The position numbers and the translations under genes are program-made. Positions 47,912 to 56,225 of a DNA stretch of 64,000 bases are shown in pieces. Within the stretch, counting starts at the first letter, position 1; each line of letters opens with the position of its first letter. The notes under the pieces are model-generated. The model did not search any database. It worked only from the letters and a program-made list of their open reading frames with translations, and had not been told where the DNA came from. The DNA lies in assembly GCA_013416795.1 (NCBI GenBank), contig RQSC01000027.1, positions 383,888 through 447,887 of the forward strand, read 5' to 3'. Origin of the DNA: Prasinococcaceae sp. CCMP 1430. Its lineage: Eukaryota > Prasinodermophyta > Palmophyllophyceae > Prasinococcales > Prasinococcaceae.

Positions 47912-49007
47912 CGCCCCGCTACGACTCAGCTGGGCCTAGTCGCAGGGCCCGCTGACGTCTCTAGCCCAACTTCCCCTGCCAACCCTGCTCCCCTTTAACC
48001 CCACCTCCCTACCACTACCCACCGCCCGCCGCCCGAAGACGTCCGACGCCCACCCCGCCAGCGGGCCCCCTCCCCGCCTCCCCCTTGCCCAGAGATCGTG
48101 CGCGCTCACGCCAGTCGCGGCGGCAAGCTCGTGACGGTGAGCAGACCTGGCCTGCCCCGCGGCCGCCCGGCGGGCCCTGTGCCGCGCCCGTTTCGCGCAG
48201 AGCGATGAGCCAACTGCAGCGCGCGCGCGGTATGAGCCAACTGCAGCGCGCGCGCGGCGGTTGCCCAATGGCAGCGCGCGCGTGCGCGGCGAGGGGCGCT
48301 CCCGACTCTCAATCTCCTGCTCCGCTGCACCCTCACCGTCTCCCCCCCACACACACACCCTCCTCGCTGCACGCACGCGGCGCGGCGTGTGCCGCGCCCG
48401 CCCGCCCGGGGCTCTCCGGGCAGCGGCGCCGCGCGCCGCGCCCGAGCGCGCGTCCAAACGCGACGCAACGGCATCTCTCCGCTTTCAATCAATTCGCACT
48501 TACTGATTCCCGCCCTGATCAAGTGATGAAGAAGACGCGCATCCGTGCCTCCGTCCAAACGTTTGCCAAGCTTCGATCGATATCGAGCTCACACCATGGT
48601 ATCGCGCGCGCGAGGCGCCGGCCGCGCGCTCCCCAGCGCCCCGCGGGCGCGCGAAAGGGCAAACGGCCAAAGAAGCACTCGTTTCCACGTCAGAAATCGC
48701 AGGCGTCGCTCGGGAAAGGAAGGAAGGGAAAAGGGTTAGACCCTAATGGTCGTACGCGACGCGTTTTCGTGTTGTTCGACAGCGCTGGGTGAGGTTTGGG
48801 TTCGGATGGCGTGCGGCGCGCACCACATCCCGCTCGGTCGGGGGCCACAGCGGGGGCGCGCGCGCGGCACTTCCCTCCCTCGCCTCGTGCGGCCGGAGGG
48901 CGCCGGCGCTGCGCTGCGGGTGGTGGTGGTGCGGGGTGCGGGGTGTGTGGTGCTGCGGGGTGTGTCAGCGCGCAAGCGCGTAAGGCCGTGCGCGATGTGT
49001 ATCGGAT
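47912..49007. promoter_or_regulatory. Divergent region between NHE (-) and UBX (+), 1.1 kb
   Basis: It holds the 27-bp tandem repeat at 48205-48257, CA-rich and C-rich patches near 48340, and AGGGTTAGACCCTAATGG at 48733. A 19-base copy of the PPOX start-site sequence (48791-48809) includes an ATG at 48808. From that ATG a frame runs to 49020 but is in the wrong phase for the UBX protein, so a spliced 5' exon is possible but unproven. Confidence 0.4.
48205..48257. repeat. 27-bp tandem duplication
   Basis: ATGAGCCAACTGCAGCGCGC followed by GCGCGG repeats at 48205 and 48232. A degenerate third unit (CCAATGGCAGCGCGCGCG) follows. Confidence 0.8.
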
Positions 49008-50396
49008 GTGCGCTCGCGCTCGCGTACGGCGCTCGCGGCGGTGCTCGGCGCGACGGGCGCCGACGCAGGCGACGCCCTGGATGCGCTCGACGCGGCGGGT
49101 GGCAGCGTCGACGGGGCCGTGGCCGCGCTACTCGGAACCATGCACGGCGGGTCAGGGGTGAGCGGAGAGGCGGGGCACGGGGTGGAAGGTGGCGCAGGGG
49201 ACGCGGCGGGCGCGGGCGATCGCCAGGCGCTTTCGCCTCCCCTGCTCGACGATGCGCCGATCTACATCCGCGCGCCGGCGCTCGTGGCGGTCGGCGCGTG
49301 GAGGCTCGCGTGGACAGTCGTGGGCGTCAGCTTCTCCCTCCTGGGCTCCATAGTCTGGCCATTCCTTAGTGCGGCGGGGCTCGCCGAGTGGGCCGACCCC
49401 GCGGCGGCCGCAGCGGAGGCGGCGCCGCGCTTCATCGCCGAGTACGCCGATGCGTACCCGGACGTGGCGCGCCCCGAGTGGTTGGAGATGACGTTCGAGC
49501 GCGCCACGGCCACGGCGGCAAGACAGATGAAGTTCCTGTTCGTCTACCTCCACACGCCCTCACATGAGGACACTGATTCGTTCGTCACCGAAGTGCTCGC
49601 CGACCCGGGCGTCCTCGCTGAGCTTTCCGGCGACAACTTCGTCCCGTGGGGGTGCGACACCAGCAGTGTGGACGGATCGCGGCTGGTGCGCGCCCTCAGG
49701 AGGCAAAAGAAGCCCACCGTGGCCATCATGCTCACGCTGGACTCCCGTGCGGTCCTCGTTGGCATGAGTGACGCCCGCGGCGGCGTGGAGGGCCTCCGTG
49801 CTGTCATGGCGTCGGCAGTGGCGGACCATTCTGCCGAGCTCGTCGCCGCGCGCCACGACGCCTCCGAGCGAGACTTCGCTCGCACGCTGCGAGAGGAGCA
49901 GGACGCGGCCCTCGCAGCCAGCTTACGCGACGACCAGGAGAAGGCGGAGCGACGACAGCGCGAGGAGGCCGAGAGACGCGCGGAAGAGGAGCGCGTCGCG
50001 CGCGAGGAGGCGGAGGCGCAGGCCGCCCTGGAGGCCGAAAAGGCCGCCATCGCTGCCGAGGAGGCCGCCGTCGCCGCGCGCGAGGCGGAGGTCGCGAGAC
50101 GACAGGAGGAAAAGCAGGGGAAGCTGGGAGACGAGCCTGCGCCGGGCACTCCGGGCGTCGCGATGGTCGCCGTCCGCTTCCCTGACGGTGGTCGCAGGCA
50201 GCGCAGATTCATGGCCAAGGATACGGTCCAGCGCGTGTACGACTTCTGCGACGCAGAGGGCATGCCGTTTGGGAAGTACACGCTCGTGTGCTCGTATCCG
50301 AAGAAAGAGCTCGGCGAGGACAGCCTGATGCTGACGCTGGAGGACGCGGGGCTCTCGCCAAAGGCCATGCTCATGGTCCGCCAAGACGACGAGTAA
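49008..50396 (+). CDS. UBX-domain protein of the FAF2/UBXD8 type (5' end unresolved)
   Basis: Domain order matches FAF2/UBXD8. A partial UBA-like N-terminus (LAAVLGATGADAGDALDAL with AAGGSVDGAVAAL) is followed by a hydrophobic hairpin (VAVGAWRLAWTVVGVSFSLL and SIVWPFL). The UAS thioredoxin-like domain (KFLFVYLHTPSHEDTDSF, VPWGCDTSS) precedes a long charged coiled coil rich in E, A and R. The C-terminal UBX domain contains VAVRFPDGGRRQRRF and LVCSYPKKEL. UBXD8 sits in ER and lipid-droplet membranes and recruits p97/Cdc48 to ERAD substrates. No in-frame ATG precedes the UBA-like region before a TAA at 48981, so the start lies in an upstream exon. Confidence 0.88.
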   Translation: MRSRSRTALAAVLGATGADAGDALDALDAAGGSVDGAVAALLGTMHGGSGVSGEAGHGVEGGAGDAAGAGDRQALSPPLLDDAPIYIRAPALVAVGAWRLAWTVVGVSFSLLGSIVWPFLSAAGLAEWADPAAAAAEAAPRFIAEYADAYPDVARPEWLEMTFERATATAARQMKFLFVYLHTPSHEDTDSFVTEVLADPGVLAELSGDNFVPWGCDTSSVDGSRLVRALRRQKKPTVAIMLTLDSRAVLVGMSDARGGVEGLRAVMASAVADHSAELVAARHDASERDFARTLREEQDAALAASLRDDQEKAERRQREEAERRAEEERVAREEAEAQAALEAEKAAIAAEEAAVAAREAEVARRQEEKQGKLGDEPAPGTPGVAMVAVRFPDGGRRQRRFMAKDTVQRVYDFCDAEGMPFGKYTLVCSYPKKELGEDSLMLTLEDAGLSPKAMLMVRQDDE

Positions 50397-50499
50397 ATGT
50401 AGCGGCTTACACACGCACAGCACCGCCCGTCAGACCCTCCAGGCGCCGCGGACGTTGCACCCGCCCACCACGCGGCAGCGCGACGCCACGCGGCGATCG

Positions 50500-53400
50500 T
50501 CATGCCACGTCCATGGGCTCTCCGTCCGCGCCCTTGGCACGCTTGGCCTTGGCCTTGGCCTGCGCAATGTACGCCTCGATGTCCTTTCTGAGTTCGTCCA
50601 TGGGCTCGAGCATCTTTGCGGTCAGCAGCTTGCGGTTGAAGGGGTCAGTCTCATCGGATAGCAGGTGGCGCATGATGTGCTTGCGGTCCATCACATTGCC
50701 CGAGGTGGGCAGCTTCACCGGATCGCGCATGATCTCGGCCATCATTGGGTCGAGGTACTCGTCAGGGATGTCGTCGCCGAGGATGTCGTCGAGCTCCTCG
50801 TCCTCAGCGACAGCCTCCAACGCACGCTCCCTCAGGCCCTCAAGGGAGTCCGCGGCAGCTGGTGGCGCCGTTCCGAGCCTCCGCGTGAGCGAAGCGGCCT
50901 CGAGCAACAGCGGGGCGCGGAAGGAGCGCTCGTCTGTGCCGACGGCACGGGCGAAGCGGCCCTCGCTATCGTCCTTGGTGATGTTTGAATAAATCTGCAC
51001 GATGTCGCCGAGCAGCTGCTGCGGATTGAAGTCGTACTTCGAGGGGTCCTTCACGCGGTACTTTCTTCGCTCGGTGGGATCCACGAGCATGAGCAGGAAG
51101 TAGTTCAGCGTGGAACCCACGCGCGCGACCATCGACTCCGACAGCAGGGCGTCGGTGATTTCGGCGCTGGTGTAGCGCAGTAAGTTGACGTACTCCGACG
51201 CAAGGCCAAAGTCGCCGCGCGCGTATTGCTCGTTGTCGCGGTGGGTCTTCTCGCGCTCCTCGCGCTCTGCCTGCGGCAGCCTGTGGAAGTCGCTGTTTGG
51301 ATTCGCCAGCTCATTCTCGAACTCGCGAATCAGCGGGATCTTCTTCATGCCCTCATCCAGCAGGTAGATGAGGTCGTTGAGCAGCATGTTGATGAAGCCG
51401 ATGTATTGCCCATCCTCGCCGCTCTCAGCAGCTGCAAAAGCCTTCCACGTCGCGCGGTGGGCGGGCACGGTCCACAGGTACTCGAAGAGCTGCGCCATGT
51501 TGTTGCGGATGGTGAACTTCTCGAAGAAAGCGGTATGGCTCCCGGTGAACTCGATCTGCACGTACAGCTTGACTAGGTTTGGCACAAGCAGTTTGATGGC
51601 CGTCGGGTGGGCCTCAAAGAGGCTCGAGGCGAAGCTGGCCACAGGCGCGTTGCCACGCCGGCGTCGGCGTCCGGTGGCACCTGAGTCGTCCCCGGAGTCG
51701 GGCATCCACGCCGCGAGAACCTCGATCAGCTTCGCACGCAGATAGGGGTTCTTGATGTGGAGCGGACTGCCGGAGAACACCACCAGGAAGTCCATGAATT
51801 CGTCGAGTCGCTCCGAGCCGAGCTCGCGCAGGTACCCGTACGACATTAGCCGGCCAACGAAGAGCAGTGTTTCGGCCATGTCCTCGACGAAGTGCTCGGG
51901 CATGGCACGGAACACTTCAGGCGGCGGGAGCGGGAGCTGATCGCCTTCGACGTCCGAGCCGCCGCACAGGTCGCGCAACCAGACAACCATGAGGCGATAA
52001 AACGCCAGCGCGCGGGACAACACATCGGGCGTCTGCAGGGCGGCATCGAAACACAGTCGTCGCTGGAGATCACGCCCGCACTGGGCCCGCAGCGCCTCCA
52101 GGTTGGGATCCGCTGCGGCCATGGCCCCCAAACGCTCCTCTGCCGCGTCCAGCTCGTCGCGCCGCCGATGCGCCTCCTTGGCCTCTTCGGTGTAGGTGCC
52201 AATGACGCGGATCAAGCCCAGATGTAGCGCCTCCGCGGTGAGGAAGAAGCACTCGCAGATGAAGGAGAACTCCGCCGAGGCTGTCTGTGCCGCGACGGCG
52301 CCGCCGCTCGAGGGGCCCGCCCCCTGTCCGCCGGCCTCGCGCGCGGCCATTGCCGCCTCAATCTGCTCGGCACTCATTCCCTGCTTCTCAAGCTCGCGGC
52401 GCTCGAGCTCGGCTTGCTGCGCCTTGAATTTCTCCTGGTGGTCCAAATTGCGCACGTCGACCCACTTGGCCACCTCCTCGCTGGTGGCGGCGAGCTTGGT
52501 CTCGGACGAGAAGGGGATGCCTCGGGCGTCGTTGAGCACATAGTTGGCATCCAAGCGATCGCGCTTCGAGTGCTGTGCGTCCAGGAATGGCTCGGCGAGC
52601 CGCAGCATGATTGCGGCGAGGTTGAAGGCGAAGCCGTGACTCGCCTCCTGCATCTCATTAAAGCGCATCTTGGAGCGCCCCTGGCACGCCTTGATGGCCT
52701 CGGCGAGCATGCCGACCACGCGATCGCGGTTGCCCTTGCCCTTGAGCAGGCCACGCACCAACTCGAAGAGGCCGCTGTGAAGGAGGTCCGTCGTCGTGCG
52801 CAGCGAGCCGAACGCGGCATTGGCATCGCGCTGCGAGAGCTTGCTCGGGTTTGGAAACGACGCCTCCGCGACGTTGGGCTGGGCGGACATCGACCAGAAG
52901 TCCGGAAGTGGCGACAGACGCAGGAACGCTCCAAGCACGCTCTTCAGCTCAAACTCGCGCCCATTGCGGTACGTGGGCGAGAAGGCCGGGCTTTGGGTCA
53001 GCAGGGATGCCAGTGCGGGGTTGGACGCCAGCTGGCACAGCGTGCCCAGCGTCGACTGGTACGGCCCCAGGATGGAGCAGCTGTGGATCTGCTTGGGCAG
53101 CGCATCGAAGATCGGGCCCATCATCTCTGCCACCCCCTCGTCGGCGAAGCGCGCGGTGAGCGCCTCCAGGAAACCGCCGGGCAGCGCCTCCTGCTGCGCC
53201 TGCTTGGTGAACGCACCCTCGCCCGTCATGGCGTCGAGCAGCTGCAGCGCGCCCGCGTTGGAGCACGCCTGCGGCTGCGGGAACATGTCCGGATACTGCA
53301 TGAGCATTCCGGCGTACGACACGCACAACTCGCGCACGCTCGCGAGCGTGGCCTTGAGCGTCGCGACGTAGTCTTTGTCCTTGAGTCTGTCGGAGATCCT

Positions 53401-53760
53401 GTCCTCGTCGAACGAACGTCGGAAGCACCCGAGCAGGTACTGAAACGGGCTCACCGGTACGGACGCGCCGCCCGCAGCTGCGGTCGCGAGCGCCGCATCG
53501 TCGAAGCCCAGACGCTCCATGAGCGCTCGCTCCATATTGTCACCGGAGAGCAGGACGGGCTCAGTCGTCGCGGTGCCCTCCTCCTTGGCGATCTCCTCCG
53601 CCAGCCGCTGGAGCTCCACTGCTCCGGCCACGGGCCTCGCATTCGCCCCTCCGAACGTGACTCCGAGCGTGCGCGCGAGCACTGTGTTCGTATGCGCCGC
53701 GGGGTTGGGCGTGCCCGGCGTCATCGGCGTGGCCGGCGACGGGGGCGCGGGGGACGCCAT
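50500..53760 (-). CDS. UFD2: Ubiquitin conjugation factor E4 (UFD2), 1086 aa
   Basis: The intronless frame starts at ATG 53760. The long helical UFD2 core includes FQYLLGCFRRSFDEDR, FFLTAEALHLGLIRVIG, SPLHIKNPYLRAKLIEVLA, EFTGSHTAFFEKFTIRNNM and GDIVQIYSNI. The U-box at the C-terminus (about residues 990-1065) is LDPMMAEIMRDPVKLP, VMDRKHIMRHLL and DPFNRKLLT. UFD2 elongates ubiquitin chains on substrates handled by Cdc48/p97. The UBX-domain gene on the other strand ends 103 bp away, and both proteins act with Cdc48 in ERAD. That juxtaposition is noteworthy but may be chance. Confidence 0.96.
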   Translation of the reverse strand: MASPAPPSPATPMTPGTPNPAAHTNTVLARTLGVTFGGANARPVAGAVELQRLAEEIAKEEGTATTEPVLLSGDNMERALMERLGFDDAALATAAAGGASVPVSPFQYLLGCFRRSFDEDRISDRLKDKDYVATLKATLASVRELCVSYAGMLMQYPDMFPQPQACSNAGALQLLDAMTGEGAFTKQAQQEALPGGFLEALTARFADEGVAEMMGPIFDALPKQIHSCSILGPYQSTLGTLCQLASNPALASLLTQSPAFSPTYRNGREFELKSVLGAFLRLSPLPDFWSMSAQPNVAEASFPNPSKLSQRDANAAFGSLRTTTDLLHSGLFELVRGLLKGKGNRDRVVGMLAEAIKACQGRSKMRFNEMQEASHGFAFNLAAIMLRLAEPFLDAQHSKRDRLDANYVLNDARGIPFSSETKLAATSEEVAKWVDVRNLDHQEKFKAQQAELERRELEKQGMSAEQIEAAMAAREAGGQGAGPSSGGAVAAQTASAEFSFICECFFLTAEALHLGLIRVIGTYTEEAKEAHRRRDELDAAEERLGAMAAADPNLEALRAQCGRDLQRRLCFDAALQTPDVLSRALAFYRLMVVWLRDLCGGSDVEGDQLPLPPPEVFRAMPEHFVEDMAETLLFVGRLMSYGYLRELGSERLDEFMDFLVVFSGSPLHIKNPYLRAKLIEVLAAWMPDSGDDSGATGRRRRRGNAPVASFASSLFEAHPTAIKLLVPNLVKLYVQIEFTGSHTAFFEKFTIRNNMAQLFEYLWTVPAHRATWKAFAAAESGEDGQYIGFINMLLNDLIYLLDEGMKKIPLIREFENELANPNSDFHRLPQAEREEREKTHRDNEQYARGDFGLASEYVNLLRYTSAEITDALLSESMVARVGSTLNYFLLMLVDPTERRKYRVKDPSKYDFNPQQLLGDIVQIYSNITKDDSEGRFARAVGTDERSFRAPLLLEAASLTRRLGTAPPAAADSLEGLRERALEAVAEDEELDDILGDDIPDEYLDPMMAEIMRDPVKLPTSGNVMDRKHIMRHLLSDETDPFNRKLLTAKMLEPMDELRKDIEAYIAQAKAKAKRAKGADGEPMDVA

Positions 53761-54373
53761 GCCGACGCTCCCCCGCGCCTCCGCCCTCACCGCGCGCGCC
53801 GAGCGCGCCACCAGCCGCGCTGCCCACCGCCGCGCGCGCCAGCGGCCCGATCGCCGCCCGCGGGCCGCTCGTCACATCAAATGAACAGTCAGAGCGAAGA
53901 AGGCATCGAAATCGAAGGTGGCAAAACCACAACCAAAACAGCACGCGGCAGCAGGCACGGGCCAATCAACTTGAACGACTGTACCGTACGCGAGGTTTAG
54001 GTTAGGAATTTTGGAAATACTGTAAGGGTTAAAAGTAGGGTTAGAATGAGAGTCTTCGATCAGTCAGTCAGGAGGCATGCCCGCCCGGTCCGGTCCGCGC
54101 CGCTTGGCCCTATCCCTTCCTGGGCGCGCTCGTGCTCCTCCGCCCCTGCGGCGCGCGCGCGGCGCGCGGTGCGGAGGGGCGTTTCGATGGGGTCGCCCGT
54201 CGCGCGCACGCGCGGCCGCGAGAGAGCTGCGCCGTGGCGCCCCTCCGCGCCACAGTGGCGCGCGCGCAGCGCGCTGCGCTGCGGCGAAGCGCCGCGAGGT
54301 TCTCGCGGGGGAGGGAGGGTCGCTGAGCAGCGGGTTGTGGCGCTGAGCCTGACGCGGGAGAGGCATTGGAGAG
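53761..54373. promoter_or_regulatory. Divergent promoter region with TTAGG-type repeats
   Basis: 53994-54049 contains GAGGTTTAGGTTAGGAATT, then TGTAAGGGTTAAAAG and TAGGGTTAGAATG, a lower-GC island with at least four AGGGTT/TTAGG words. CG runs follow near 54150. No supported coding region. Confidence 0.5.
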
Positions 54374-55770
54374 ATGGCGATGGTGGGATGTGCCGCGGGG
54401 GTGGGGCGCGGTCGGCGACCGGCGACCGTGCCCGCGGCTGGCCGGCCATCCGCAAGCCGCGCGGCCACGCTCGCGGGCGCGCGGCCGCAGCGGCGGCAGA
54501 AGCAGCCCAAGTCACCACGGAGCAAGGCGCCGCCGAAGGCGCCCTCGCGCGTGCAGAGGCAGGGCGCCGGCAGAGCAGCGGCGGGGAAGGGGCAGGACCC
54601 CACCGGTGGCAGTCTAGCGCGAACGTGGGGTGCGATTTCGGCGCCGCTCGAGCCGTGGGACGTGCCGTGGGGCGGCGCGACGGTCGCGGGCGGCATGCTG
54701 GGCTGGGCGGGTTCGTTCCTGCTGGTGGGGGGCCTGGCTGTGCCCGCAGCACTGCTCGCGGCCGGCGTCGACCTGCGATCTCTCCCCGTGGAGGACAAGG
54801 CGAGCTATATTCTGCTGCTGCAGGCGGCCGAGACGGCCGCGGGTCTGCTGACGGTGTACCTCTTCGTGCGACCCAGCCTTCCGTTCGATGAGGGCAGCGA
54901 CCTCCTCAAGTTCGATACCAGCGGGCCGTTATGGTCGCTTCGTGACGGCTGGGCGGGCTGGGCGGTGGGGGGATATCTTAGCTCGTTCTTGGTGCGTATG
55001 TACGGCGGCAGCGGCGGCGCTGGGCAGCGCGCTCGCTCAGCCCTCGCGGCAGTGGTACGCGGCAGCCACTAACCCTCCAGCGCGGATGCGCGTGCGCCCG
55101 CGTGTGCGCGTGTGGTGGCATGACCGCCCGTAGGTAATTGGTGCCGTGAGCGAGGCGCTGAGCGCCGCGGGCGAAGCTGCGGACTCAGCAGCACGCGGCA
55201 CCGTCGATGGTGTCCTGCCGCTGGTGGGCTCGGGCGTCGAGCCAATGGTGTGCCTGTTCCTGGTGGCAGCCGTGCTGGCGCCCGTGCTCGAGGAGACCGT
55301 GTTCAGGGTGCGTGCGCCAGCACACGCTTGCTCTCCCCCCCCCTTGCCCTCCCTGTTGCCCCCTCCCCTCGAGAGCGCGGTCTGCGCCGCGCGCTCGCCC
55401 GTGATAGGTACCTCGTCACGCTGCAGCGCTACGCGTGCGGGCGCTGTGAGGCGCTGCGTGGCGCTGCTGACTCTCCGGGACGAGTGCCCGCGTGAAGGGT
55501 TTCCTGCTGGCGAGCTTGACCAAGTGGATGCCGCCCGGCGCTGCGATCGCATTGTCCTCGCTCGCCTTTGGTGCCGCTCATTTTGCCCCTCGCGACTTCC
55601 CGCAGCTGGTCGCCCTCGGCTGCGTGCTGGGCTTCACGTACACGAAGAGCCGCAATCTCGCAACGCCCATGCTGATACACGGCCTATGGAATGGTGGCGT
55701 CCTGGGCCTGCTGGTGGTGCTGCAAGCGCTCGGGTACGACGTGCAGGAGCTCGTCAAGCAAGGGCTGTGA
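54374..55770 (+). CDS. CPBP-family (Abi/CAAX-like) intramembrane protease, plastid-type, 354 aa
   Basis: Exons 54374-54991, 55134-55307 and 55498-55770 have introns of 142 and 190 nt; both donors are GTGCGT and both junctions are phase 0. The splice unites APVLEETVFR and GFLLASLTKW, giving the glutamate motif EExxxR. The later motif residues are FGAAHF and HGLWNGG, the second and third conserved CPBP positions. Six or more hydrophobic helices are present. The first 85 residues are R/A/P-rich like a transit peptide. CPBP proteases are glutamate-type membrane enzymes; plant plastid members include BCM1/2 and SCO4-like proteins. The substrate is unknown. Confidence 0.85.
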
Positions 55771-56225
55771 GCCCATGGTCTGTGTCACTGCCAGGCTGTG
55801 ATGCGAGCGCACGATGCGTGTGTACACTGATTTAATGATATATTGCCGTCTGCGAATGGTCACTCGCCGCCGCGCGCGCGCAACATGCCGCCGAGCCCGC
55901 CGCCCGCCTCGGCATCGCTGGTGGCCCCCGCTTGCGCGCTCATTGGTCGGACGAAAAGCAAGAAAACCAGAGAGCCCCCACCGCACACGGCGCACGGTCA
56001 AGAGGGCGCATCTAGCGGCCGCGCGGCGGCCCTCCGGCCGTGCGGCGCGGCACCCGGCGCGGGCGCCACGGGGCTACAGCCCAGCGGTGCGACAGCGCTC
56101 GACGTGCCGCATCATCAAACGAAGATGTACAGTGGTAGTTGCATGTTGTTACCATCGGCGGTGTTCTCTAGTACTAGTATTACGTAGTCTTCTTCATATA
56201 CAGTCCGTGGGGGGTGTCAAAAAAA
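55771..56225. other. Convergent 3' junction
   Basis: There are two AT-rich patches, one after each stop: GTGTACACTGATTTAATG (55802) and GATGTACAGTGG to TAGTACTAGTATTACG (56122-56186). GC-rich sequence lies between them. They are likely polyadenylation zones for the CPBP and zinc-finger genes. Confidence 0.4.

Noticed and set aside
52414-54000. A 528-codon plus-strand open frame
   Set aside because: Antisense to UFD2. It is rich in R, H and L with no recognisable family.
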